From: Streptomyces coacervatus
GTDB taxonomy: Bacteria > Actinomycetota > Actinomycetes > Streptomycetales > Streptomycetaceae
Assembly: GCF_029223485.1 (NCBI RefSeq)
Contig: NZ_JARHTP010000003.1
Span: forward strand, 124,001 to 188,000
Length of the DNA stretch: 64,000 nucleotides
Direction of reading: 5' to 3'
In this document: positions 16,365 to 23,614 of the stretch, piece after piece
Position numbering within the stretch: position 1 is the first letter of the stretch
Layout of the letters: each line of letters opens with the position of its first letter
Position numbers and translations under genes: made by a program
Notes under the pieces: generated by a model
Database searches by the model: none
The model's input: the letters and a program-made list of their open reading frames with translations, nothing else
What the model was told of the DNA's origin: nothing

Positions 16365-17798
16365 ATGTCCAGCCCGGCCGGCACCACCGAAGCACCGCTC
16401 ACCGCAGCACCACACCCCGCCAGGCTCCGCGCCATCCTCTTCGTCATCGTCACCGCCTATCTGATGGTCGGCGTCGATTCGACCGTCGTCAACGTCGCGC
16501 TGCCCGCCATCCAGCAGGACCTCGGCTTCAGCCGCACCGGCCTGTCCTGGGTCCTCAACGCCTACACGCTCGCCTTCGGCGGTCTGCTGCTGCTCGGCGG
16601 GCGCGTCGGAGACATCCTCGGCCGCCGCCGCACCCTCACCACCGGTGTGCTGCTCTTCGCCGGCTCCTCCCTGCTCGGCGGCCTGGCCACCGACAGCGCC
16701 TGGCTGCTCGCGGCCCGCGCGCTGCAGGGCGTGGGCGCCGCCCTGACCGCGCCCAGCACCCTCGCCCTGATCACCACCAACTTCCCGGACGGCCCGCGCC
16801 GGCACCACGCCCTCGGCATCTACTCCTCCATGGCCGGCATCGGCGCCTCCATCGGCCTGGTCCTCGGCGGCATGCTCACCTCCTGGGCGTCTTGGCGCTG
16901 GGCCCTGCTGATCAACGTCCCGATCGGCGTCACGGTAGCCCTCGCCCTGCCCCGCTTCGTCACCGAAACCCCGCGCCACGCAGGCAAGTTCGACGCGGCC
17001 GGCGCGCTGACCGGCACGGCGGGAATGACCTCACTCGTGTACGCCTTCATCCGGGTCTCGGAGGCGGGCTGGAGCGACACCCAGGCGCTGCTCGGATTCA
17101 GTACGGCGGCCGCCCTCCTCGCCGGATTCACGATCGTCGAGTCCCGCGCCGCCCAGCCGATCATGCCGCTGCGGCTCTTCTCCGACCGCAACCGCGCCGG
17201 CGGCTACGTGGGCATCCTGCTGCTGCCCGCGGGCATGTTCGGCGCCTTCTACTTCCTCACCCTGATCAGCCAACAGGTCCTGGGCTACAGCCCGTTGCGC
17301 GCAGGGTTCGCCTTCCTGCCGATGACCCTGGCGATGTTCACGACCGTCCGCTTCGTGCCGCGGCTGCTGGCCCGGTTCGGCGCCAAGCCGGTCCTGCTCA
17401 CGGGCATGGCCCTGCTCATCACCGCGGCCGGCCGGCTGTGGCGACTGCACCCCGGCGACGGCTACTCGGCAGGGCTGCTCGGCCCGCTCCTCCTGATGGG
17501 CGTGGGCGTCGGCCTGAGCTTCATGCCGCTCAACGCGACGATCCTCGCCCGCATCGAGCCGCGCGAGGCGGGCGCCGCCTCCGGTCTCCTCCAGACCCTC
17601 CAGTGGCTCGGTGGCACCCTCGGACTGTCCGTCCTGGTCACGGTGTTCGGCACGGCGACCCGGCATGCGCACGGATCACCGGCCGAGATACTCACCGAGG
17701 GCTCGGCGCGCGCGTTCGGCGTCGGCGCACTGATCGCGCTCACCGCCCTGCTGGTGTCGGCGTTCGTGATCACCGGACGGAAGCGCGAAGTCGCCTAG
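16365..17798 (+). CDS. DHA2-type MFS multidrug efflux protein
   Basis: The 477-residue product is a 14-helix-type major facilitator of the EmrB/QacA group. Visible family motifs are MVGVDSTVVNVALPAI in helix 1, GRVGDILGRRRTL after helix 2 (motif A), and the antiporter-type GAALTAPSTLALI region (motif C area). It would export drugs or endogenous metabolites using the proton gradient. The ATG at 16365 follows a GGGAG site. It is probably repressed by the divergent TetR gene at 15637. Confidence 0.85.
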   Translation: MSSPAGTTEAPLTAAPHPARLRAILFVIVTAYLMVGVDSTVVNVALPAIQQDLGFSRTGLSWVLNAYTLAFGGLLLLGGRVGDILGRRRTLTTGVLLFAGSSLLGGLATDSAWLLAARALQGVGAALTAPSTLALITTNFPDGPRRHHALGIYSSMAGIGASIGLVLGGMLTSWASWRWALLINVPIGVTVALALPRFVTETPRHAGKFDAAGALTGTAGMTSLVYAFIRVSEAGWSDTQALLGFSTAAALLAGFTIVESRAAQPIMPLRLFSDRNRAGGYVGILLLPAGMFGAFYFLTLISQQVLGYSPLRAGFAFLPMTLAMFTTVRFVPRLLARFGAKPVLLTGMALLITAAGRLWRLHPGDGYSAGLLGPLLLMGVGVGLSFMPLNATILARIEPREAGAASGLLQTLQWLGGTLGLSVLVTVFGTATRHAHGSPAEILTEGSARAFGVGALIALTALLVSAFVITGRKREVA

Positions 17799-17817
17799 GG
17801 CCTGTCGGCGAGAGTGC

Positions 17818-18834
17818 TCAGAACAGCGCACTGTATGCGTTGAGGGCGGGCTGCCCGCCCAGGTGGGCATAGAGGACCGTGGAGTCGCGGCCGATCTCGC
17901 CACGCTCGACCAGGTCCACCATCCCTGCCATCGACTTCCCCTCGTACACAGGGTCGGTGACCATCCCCTCGGTGCGGGCGGCGAGGCGCATCGCCTCCAG
18001 CGTGGTCTCGTCGGGGATGCCGTACGTGCCCGCGTGGTAGCGCTCGTCGAGCTCGACGTCCGCCTCGGTCAACTCCCTCTTGACGCCGATGAGTTGTCCG
18101 GTGTTGTGGGCGATCCGCGCGATCTGCGACCGGGTGGCGGCGGGCTTGGCGGAGGCGTCGATGCCCAGCACGCGCCGCGGCCGTCCGCCCGCCTCCTCCA
18201 GGGCGGCAAACCCGGCGACCATGCCCGCCTGGGTCGACCCGGTGACGGAACACACCACCACCGTGTCAAAGAAGACCCCCAACTCCCGCTCCTGCTCGGC
18301 GACTTCATACGCCCATCCGGCGAAGCCGAGGCCGCCGAGCGGGTGGTCGGACGCCCCGGCCGGAATGGCGTACGGCGTGCCGCCCGACTCCTCGACCTCC
18401 CTGAGCGCCTGCTCCCAGCTCTCCTTGAAGCCGATCCCGAACCCGGCCCGCACCAGCCGTACGTCCGCCCCCGCGAGCCGGCTGATCAGGATGTTGCCCA
18501 CCTTGTCGTACACGGAGTCCGGCCACTCGACCCAACTCTCCTGCACCAGCACGCACTTGAGCCCGGCGCGGGCGGCGACGGCAGCGACCTGGCGGGTGTG
18601 GTTGGACTGCACCCCGCCGATCGACACGAGGGTGTCGCAGCCCTTGGCGAGCGCGTCGGCGACCAGGTACTCCAGCTTGCGGGTCTTGTTGCCGCCGTAG
18701 GCGATACCGGAGTTGCAGTCCTCGCGCTTGGCCCAGAGCGAGGCGCCGCCGAGGTGTGCGGTGAGGCGCTCCAGCGGATGCACCGGCGAGGGGCCGAAGA
18801 GGAGGGGGTAACGCTCGTACGAGGAAAGGGACAT
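17818..18834 (-). CDS. acdS: 1-aminocyclopropane-1-carboxylate deaminase
   Basis: The 338-residue PLP enzyme splits ACC, the plant ethylene precursor, to 2-oxobutyrate and ammonia. Length equals the Pseudomonas enzyme. The PLP lysine is Lys50 in GGNKTRK, the base-assisting serine Ser77 in [10 protein letters not shown], and [10 protein letters not shown] near residue 290 carries the Tyr/Glu pair. The Glu there and the Leu in YAHLGG are the residues said to separate true ACC deaminases from D-cysteine desulfhydrases. It lies 20 bases downstream of a GntR regulator gene on the same strand. This suggests plant-associated life. Confidence 0.85.
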   Translation of the reverse strand: MSLSSYERYPLLFGPSPVHPLERLTAHLGGASLWAKREDCNSGIAYGGNKTRKLEYLVADALAKGCDTLVSIGGVQSNHTRQVAAVAARAGLKCVLVQESWVEWPDSVYDKVGNILISRLAGADVRLVRAGFGIGFKESWEQALREVEESGGTPYAIPAGASDHPLGGLGFAGWAYEVAEQERELGVFFDTVVVCSVTGSTQAGMVAGFAALEEAGGRPRRVLGIDASAKPAATRSQIARIAHNTGQLIGVKRELTEADVELDERYHAGTYGIPDETTLEAMRLAARTEGMVTDPVYEGKSMAGMVDLVERGEIGRDSTVLYAHLGGQPALNAYSALF

Positions 18835-18854
18835 GGGTCCTCCCGGGGTCTGGA

Positions 18855-19499
18855 TCAGTCGCCGTCGGCGAGGTCGGCGAGGGTCCGCCAGATCTCCGCA
18901 GTGACGCGGACCGCCTCATCCGCACGGCGGGCCGCGCAGGCGTCGATCAACTGCTCGTGCAGTCCGGCCGAACGGCAGGTGCTCGCGCCGAAGCGGCGTC
19001 GCTCCAGGCGGCGGATGAGGGGGGTGTAGCGGGCAATGGTGGCCGCGGCCGCGTGGTTGCCGGCGACGCGGACGAGGACGTCGTGGAGTTCGTCGTCGGC
19101 GCGCAGGGCCCCCTCCACGTCACCCGCGCCGACCGCCGCGGCGAACCGTTCGTTGGCCGCGCGCATCGCCTGGACGTCCGCGGCGAACAGCCGCGGCACC
19201 GCGACCCGCGTGGCGAGCTCGTGCATGGAGCCGACCACGGCGGCGGCGTCCCGTACGTCGGCGCCGACGACCGGGGTGACCCGCGTGTAGCTCTGCGGCT
19301 TGCTCTCCAGCAGCCCCTCGTCCACCAGCCGCGAGAACGCCTCCCGCACCGGCGCCCGGGACAGCCCCAGCCGCTCGGCGAGCTCGGCGTCCCGCACCAC
19401 CGCACCGGGTTCGAGCTCCCCGGCCACGATGGCGTCCCGGATGGATTCGTAGGCGCGGTCCCTGAGGAGGGTGCGCTGGACGGGTCGTATGGCCTCCAC
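18855..19499 (-). CDS. GntR-family regulator, FCD subfamily
   Basis: A 214-residue FCD-type GntR protein. The winged helix covers about 10-75 with [19 protein letters not shown] as recognition segment; the C-terminal FCD helical domain follows, with a DDELHDVL stretch that fits the metal-binding Asp/His positions. It is first in a two-gene unit with acdS, so it probably controls ACC deaminase in response to ACC or a related amino acid. An AT-rich partial palindrome TTAGATATCAA at about 19512-19522, just ahead of its start, may be its operator. Confidence 0.8.
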   Translation of the reverse strand: MEAIRPVQRTLLRDRAYESIRDAIVAGELEPGAVVRDAELAERLGLSRAPVREAFSRLVDEGLLESKPQSYTRVTPVVGADVRDAAAVVGSMHELATRVAVPRLFAADVQAMRAANERFAAAVGAGDVEGALRADDELHDVLVRVAGNHAAAATIARYTPLIRRLERRRFGASTCRSAGLHEQLIDACAARRADEAVRVTAEIWRTLADLADGD

Positions 19500-19584
19500 G
19501 AACTGAAATGTTAGATATCAATGCGGCCTGCGGGCAAGAGTGTGGCCCGCACCCCCCGTAGAAGTGCGGGCCACGCCTGCGCGC

Positions 19585-21165
19585 TCAGGCAGCCCAGGGC
19601 CAGTCGGCATCCCGAGCGGCCTCGAGCAAGGGCACCATCCGGAAGGCCGCGTCCGAGAGGCCCCCGAAGGTATGCCTGTTCCCCTTCCCCGACGGGCCGT
19701 GGCCTGCCCGGTAGCCGGCGAGGTTCCAGGTGTAGACCGGCACGTTCGCCGGGACCTGCTCGGTCGGGTCGCCGTGACGGCTGTAGGCGTACTGCTCGTC
19801 GGTGACGATCAGGACGCGGTCCTGCCCGCGGTAGTGGGCGCGGATCGCGCTGGTGGTGTCGGTGCCGCCCAGGTCGCCGAAGCGATCGAGGATCTTGAGC
19901 ACCGACTCGCCCTCGTCGAACGACAGGCGTCGGCTCGTCGTGCCGAACTCGACGAGATCCGCGTCGGCTGCCCGCACCGCGAGCGCCGTGCCGAAGATCG
20001 CCGCCGCGTCGGCCCGGTTGAGCTCCGAGCGGTCGGACAGGGGCGCCCACATCGAGCCGGAACGGTCGACGAGCACCAGCGTCCGGCCGGGCAGCGCGGG
20101 CACGTTGGCCAGCGAGTGGCCGAGCGCCTGCTCCAGCGGGTACGACCAGCGCAGCGAGGGCGCGTGCTGGTACGCGGCGAGATACCGGAAGGGGAACTGC
20201 CGCGAGCGCGCGACCTCGGCGGGATCGCTGATCTTCGCCGCGACCTGGGCCGCGACCTCGTCGGAGACACCGGCCTGGTCGAAATTCCGAAGGTTGCGGA
20301 CCAGCGCCATCGCGCCCATGGACGGAATCACGGACTCCCAGGCCGCCTTGTCCATCGGGCCCTGCAGCCACCCGGCCAGCGCCTCCCAGGTCATCCCGGC
20401 CGCCGCGAGCCGGTTGGCCCCGCCCCGCGAGGTCACGACCGCGCGTCGCCGTGCCACCGGCAGCGCCATCAGCTCACGGTGCGCGGTCAGCACGCGGTTC
20501 GACGCGGGCGGCGCCGCGGTGTCCGGGTTGTGCCGGCGGTCGAGGGCGTACTGGAACAGCTCGCCCTGCCACGGCTTGTCCGGGTCCGGGGCCGCGTGCA
20601 CCAGGTTGAGGATGTCGCCGAAGCGGTAGCCCTTGGACGCGGTGTCGTACTTCAGCAGGGACTTGCCGCTGTAGAGCCGTCGTACGGCGTCGGCAATTCC
20701 GCGCTTGACGGGCTTGGGGACGTTACGGCCGTACGTCGCGGTCCAGTACGCGAGCAGCTCGCCGGGCTCGTCGGGGCGCCGCAGCACGGAGGCCACGACC
20801 TCGCGGTTCGACGGGCCGTCGGTGGCGCCCGCGTCGAGGCGTGCCTTCACGTACTCGGCAGCTCCGACGATCGAGGCCGTACGGAGGTTTCCCTCGCCGC
20901 GCAGCCAGCCGAGCAGGCCGGCGGTCCAGGTCGGGTCCTCCACGGCGAGCGTGCGGACGAGCCGCGCGAAGCGGTCGTCGCGGTCGGCGCCGGACTCGTA
21001 ATAGGTCTGCTGCGAGACGAAGTTGGCGACGGCGAGCAGAAAGAGTTCGGAGCGCGCGTCGCGCTCGCGGCCCTTGCCGCCCTCGTAGCTGCGGAGTACG
21101 CGGCCCGTGGAGGTGACCCGCGAAGTGGGCTGCGCGCGGGCAGCCTTGGAGTTGAATCGCGCCAT
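19585..21165 (-). CDS. rsr: Ro60-like RNA-binding protein (TROVE plus vWA domains)
   Basis: The 526-residue product is a bacterial Ro orthologue. The TROVE HEAT-repeat ring spans about residues 15-350 (FVSQQTYYESGADRDDRFAR near 49-68). A von Willebrand A domain follows, with an intact metal site DRSGS at 367-371. Ro rings hold misfolded RNAs and Y RNAs; in Deinococcus and Salmonella, Rsr with a Y RNA tethers polynucleotide phosphorylase to form an RNA-degrading complex. The ATG at 21165 (MARFNSKAARA) is at the conserved position. Two Y-RNA-like sequences lie directly upstream on the same strand, supporting a working Ro ribonucleoprotein. Confidence 0.9.
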   Translation of the reverse strand: MARFNSKAARAQPTSRVTSTGRVLRSYEGGKGRERDARSELFLLAVANFVSQQTYYESGADRDDRFARLVRTLAVEDPTWTAGLLGWLRGEGNLRTASIVGAAEYVKARLDAGATDGPSNREVVASVLRRPDEPGELLAYWTATYGRNVPKPVKRGIADAVRRLYSGKSLLKYDTASKGYRFGDILNLVHAAPDPDKPWQGELFQYALDRRHNPDTAAPPASNRVLTAHRELMALPVARRRAVVTSRGGANRLAAAGMTWEALAGWLQGPMDKAAWESVIPSMGAMALVRNLRNFDQAGVSDEVAAQVAAKISDPAEVARSRQFPFRYLAAYQHAPSLRWSYPLEQALGHSLANVPALPGRTLVLVDRSGSMWAPLSDRSELNRADAAAIFGTALAVRAADADLVEFGTTSRRLSFDEGESVLKILDRFGDLGGTDTTSAIRAHYRGQDRVLIVTDEQYAYSRHGDPTEQVPANVPVYTWNLAGYRAGHGPSGKGNRHTFGGLSDAAFRMVPLLEAARDADWPWAA

Positions 21166-21268
21166 GGTGAATTCCCCCGAATTCGTTTCCGTTTCGGAGG
21201 GAGGCGCAGCAAAAGGAATGCGCAGGGAATCGAGATCGCCTCTGCACCCGGGACACACACCATGAACT

Positions 21269-21347
21269 GCGCCTCCCGAGATCAAATCGGCGGCGGCCTG
21301 CAATTCGACCCAAACGAAGTAGCCGCAGCCTGCGCACCGGGAGGTGC
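21269..21347 (-). ncRNA. Second Y RNA-like RNA (no tRNA-like module)
   Basis: Read on the minus strand, CCTCCCG (21344-21338) pairs perfectly with CGGGAGG (21278-21272). Inside is an asymmetric internal loop, GTGCGCA on the 5' side and GATTTGATCT on the 3' side, then a 9-bp stem GGCTGCGGC/GCCGCCGCC with one mismatch (21330-21322 with 21297-21289) and a terminal hairpin TTCG-tttgggt-CGAA. The strand text GTGCGCAGGC and GCCGATTTGATCT closely parallels GTGCGAAGGC and GCCGACTTCGATCT of the YrlA upstream, which is the Ro-binding part of Y RNAs. It lies between YrlA and rsr. Ends are approximate, and transcription is inferred. Confidence 0.65.
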
Positions 21348-21362
21348 AAATGAAGTTGTGGT

Positions 21363-21500
21363 GTCCAGAGATCGAAGTCGGCGGAACCGACGTAGGTGCT
21401 CCAACCCCTGAGCTACACCGGCGCGTTGTACCGGTGGCGGGACTCGAACCCGCGGCCGCCCCATTATCAGTGGAAGTAGGTCCTGCCTTCGCACCTGGAC
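21363..21500 (-). ncRNA. yrlA: YrlA-type Y RNA with circularly permuted tRNA mimic
   Basis: On the minus strand the ends pair as GTCCAG (21500-21495) with CTGGAC (21368-21363), then GAAG with CTTC across the loop typical of Ro-binding stems, then GCAGGACC with GGTTCCGC. The interior folds as a tRNA in permuted order. The T arm is GCGGG-TTCGAGT-CCCGC (21453-21437) and the acceptor-like stem CACCGG/CCGGTG is closed by TACAACGCG (21436-21416). Next come TA at the place of tRNA bases 8-9 and the D arm GCTC-AGGGGTTG-GAGC (21413-21398). This is the layout described for YrlA RNAs, which mimic tRNA. It lies 198 bases upstream of rsr on the same strand. Confidence 0.85.
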
Positions 21501-21507
21501 GTTCATC

Positions 21508-21513
21508 ACTGTA
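21508..21513 (-). promoter_or_regulatory. Candidate -10 box for the Y RNA transcript
   Basis: TACAGT (21513-21508, minus strand) lies seven bases ahead of G21500, the first base of the YrlA closing stem, so a transcript starting there would have the expected 5' end. No convincing -35 hexamer is seen 16-19 bases further upstream. Confidence 0.35.
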
Positions 21514-21546
21514 AGAGGCGTACCGCGGGAGGAGCGACCGAATTAA

Positions 21547-22992
21547 TTACCCGCGCTTCTGGCGCTTCCAGGGCCCGGTGATCGCCAGCATGATGCCCGG
21601 CTCCTGAATGTTGGCGAACAGGGTGCTGCCGTCAGGCGAGAAGGTGACGCCGGTGAACTCGCTGTACTCGGGCTTCTCTTCGGTGCCGTTGTTGAGCTCG
21701 TTGCGGGCGATGGGGTACGTGCGCCCGCTGTCCGTTGCGCCGAACAGGTGCTGGATGCCTTCGCCGTCCTCGGCGATGACGAGGCCGCCGTACGGGGAGA
21801 CCGTGATGTTGTCCGGGCCGTCGAAGGCGCCGTCGGCGGACGGGTCGGGGTTCACGCCCAGCAGGACCTTCAGGGTCAGGGTGCGGCGCTTGGGGTCGTA
21901 GAACCAGACGGCGCCGTCGTGCTGCACGGGGCTCTCGTCACGGGCGTACGAGGAGACGATGTACGTGCCGCCGTCGCCCCACCACATGCCCTCCAGCTTG
22001 CGGGCGCGGGTGACCTGGCCGGTGGTGAACTGCTTGCGGACGGAGGTCGTCCTCGCATCGCGGTCGGGGACGTCGACCCAGTCGACGCCGTACACCGTGC
22101 CGATCTTCGTGGCGCGGGAGAGGTCGTCGACGAACTTGCCGCCGGAGTCGAAGCACTTGAATGCCTGGAGGACGCCGGCGTCGTCTGCGAGGGTGCGCAG
22201 CTTGCCGCGGCCGTGACAGAAGCCCTCCGGCGGGGTCCAGCGGTAGAGGAGGCCGTTCGGGGTCGCCGCGTCCTCGGTGAGGTAGAGGTGGCCGCGCCTG
22301 GGGTCTACGACGACCGCTTCGTGGGCGTAGCGGCCCAGCGCCTTGATGGGCCCCGGGTCGCGGTTGGCGCGGCGGTCGGACGGGTCGACCTCGAAGACAT
22401 AGCCGTGGTCCTTGGTCATGCCGTTGGCGCCGGCCTTGTCCTCGGTCTCCTCGCAGGTGAGCCAGGTGCCCCAAGGGGTGTTGCCGCCCGCGCAGTTGGT
22501 GGAGGTGCCGGCGATGCCGACCCACTCGGCGACGTGGTCGCGGCGCACCTCGACGACCGTGCAGCCGCCGGATGCGGCGGGGTCGTAGACGAGGCCTTCG
22601 GTGAGCGGTACGGGGTGCGGCCAGTTGGCGCGCGGGCCCTTCAGTTCGTGGTTGTTGACGAGGAGGGTGGCGCCGCGGGGGCCCTCGAAGGTGGAGGTGC
22701 CGTCGTGGTTGGAGGGGGTGAACTCGCCCGACTCCAGCTTGGTTTTGCCGCTGTAGGTGATGATCCGGTACTTGAAGCCGGCGGGAAGGGCCAGGATGCC
22801 GTCCGGGTCGGGGATCAGCGGTCCGTAGCCGACGCCGCCGTGCGCGGCTGCCGACCCCTCGTCCGCATCCTCGGTGTCGGTGGACGCAAGGGCGTTCGGG
22901 GCGGTGGCGAGGGCGCCGACGCTGCCCGCCAGCGCGACACCGGCACCGGTGATCGCGGATTTTCTGGCGAAGTCCCTGCGGGTGAGCGACAT
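21547..22992 (-). CDS. phoX: PhoX-family alkaline phosphatase, Tat-secreted
   Basis: The 481-residue product starts MSLTRRDFARKS, a twin-arginine signal with an Ala-rich hydrophobic stretch, so it is exported folded. The body matches PhoX/DUF839 phosphatases: NNHELKGPRANWP, LTCEETEDKAGANG, GRYAHEAVVVDP and YLTEDAATPNGLLYRW carry the acidic residues of the iron-calcium site. It would release phosphate from organic phosphate outside the cell. AGGAGA precedes the ATG. A candidate PHO box lies about 70-90 bases upstream. The gene ends 46 bases before the YrlA RNA on the same strand, so read-through into the Y RNAs is possible. Confidence 0.85.
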   Translation of the reverse strand: MSLTRRDFARKSAITGAGVALAGSVGALATAPNALASTDTEDADEGSAAAHGGVGYGPLIPDPDGILALPAGFKYRIITYSGKTKLESGEFTPSNHDGTSTFEGPRGATLLVNNHELKGPRANWPHPVPLTEGLVYDPAASGGCTVVEVRRDHVAEWVGIAGTSTNCAGGNTPWGTWLTCEETEDKAGANGMTKDHGYVFEVDPSDRRANRDPGPIKALGRYAHEAVVVDPRRGHLYLTEDAATPNGLLYRWTPPEGFCHGRGKLRTLADDAGVLQAFKCFDSGGKFVDDLSRATKIGTVYGVDWVDVPDRDARTTSVRKQFTTGQVTRARKLEGMWWGDGGTYIVSSYARDESPVQHDGAVWFYDPKRRTLTLKVLLGVNPDPSADGAFDGPDNITVSPYGGLVIAEDGEGIQHLFGATDSGRTYPIARNELNNGTEEKPEYSEFTGVTFSPDGSTLFANIQEPGIMLAITGPWKRQKRG

Positions 22993-23303
22993 GGTGTCTC
23001 CTGTGACGGTGGGTGTGCCGTGGAGGGTGGCGGGGCTCGGTCGGCGTCACCGTCCCGCCCACGTCTTAACGGGAGTTGAACACCGGGCGGCTTCACCGGG
23101 CTCTCTTCCATGAATCCGTATGCACTAGCCCAGGAGCATCAAAAATCCCTCAGGTCCACGAAATTGATCGGATGATTCTTCATAAACAAGGTCAACAGCC
23201 ACGGATCGGGTCGAAATTCGTGATTCATTTCAGAATGCCTTGACGGCACTCTCCCCCGGCCATAGACAGGAACTGCACACCACCCGAAGGGGAGGCGAGC
23301 CCG
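22993..23303. other. Intergenic region between divergent phoX and the small domain gene
   Basis: The 311 bases hold the possible PHO box and a stretch around 23120-23240 that is more A/T-rich than its surroundings, presumably the promoter region of the genes on both sides. No credible coding sequence is seen; a minus-strand reading frame at 23139-23393 has no ribosome site and overlaps the plus-strand gene. Confidence 0.5.
23060..23081 (-). promoter_or_regulatory. Possible PHO box upstream of phoX
   Basis: On the minus strand two adjacent 11-base units read GTTCAACTCCC (23081-23071) and GTTAAGACGTG (23070-23060). Streptomyces PHO boxes are 11-base direct repeats starting G-TTCA. The second unit is weak. 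It lies about 70-90 bases before the phoX start, a suitable activator position. Confidence 0.35.
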
Positions 23304-23543
23304 ATGGACGCACAGCGGGTACGTCGCCTCCACGAAGGCCGGCTCATGAAGTTGGCCAACGTGAGCGGAGTCGGCACCGGGAGGGACGAGCACTCGGGAC
23401 GGGACGTGATCATCGTCTTCGTCACCCGGAAAGTGCCCCGTGACCGGCTCCTTCCAGAAGACGTGGTTCCGGACGAGCTCGACGGCGTACCGGTGCGCGT
23501 GCTCGCGATCGGAGAAGTGAGCGCTCAGGAAGGCGACTTGTGA
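23304..23543 (+). CDS. Small protein: stand-alone copy of the neighbouring protease's N-terminal domain
   Basis: The 79-residue product contains NVSGVGTGRDEHSGRDVIIV, then FVTRKVPRDRLLPEDVVPDE and VRVLAIGEVSAQ. These align step by step with NVVGFGHGVK, LVFVTQKVPESMLPERDVIP and DVVAVGHVAAQ in the next gene's N-terminal 100 residues. A strong AAGGGGAGG ribosome site precedes the ATG. The 71-base gap to the protease gene suggests co-transcription. The domain may bind or regulate the protease, but no function is known for it alone. Confidence 0.7.
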   Translation: MDAQRVRRLHEGRLMKLANVSGVGTGRDEHSGRDVIIVFVTRKVPRDRLLPEDVVPDELDGVPVRVLAIGEVSAQEGDL

Positions 23544-23614
23544 GCCCTGAGCGCTGAGTCACCGCGCCGCGGCCCGTAGGAACCCTGAGCCGAAAACAGA
23601 AGAGGTGGTCTGGC

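Noticed and set aside
21421..21460. Ordinary tRNA gene
   Set aside because: The T arm is perfect, but no anticodon arm or free acceptor end exists in normal order; the parts fit only as a permuted YrlA tRNA mimic.
23139..23393. Minus-strand small frame upstream of the domain gene
   Set aside because: No ribosome site, and it overlaps the better-supported plus-strand gene at 23304.
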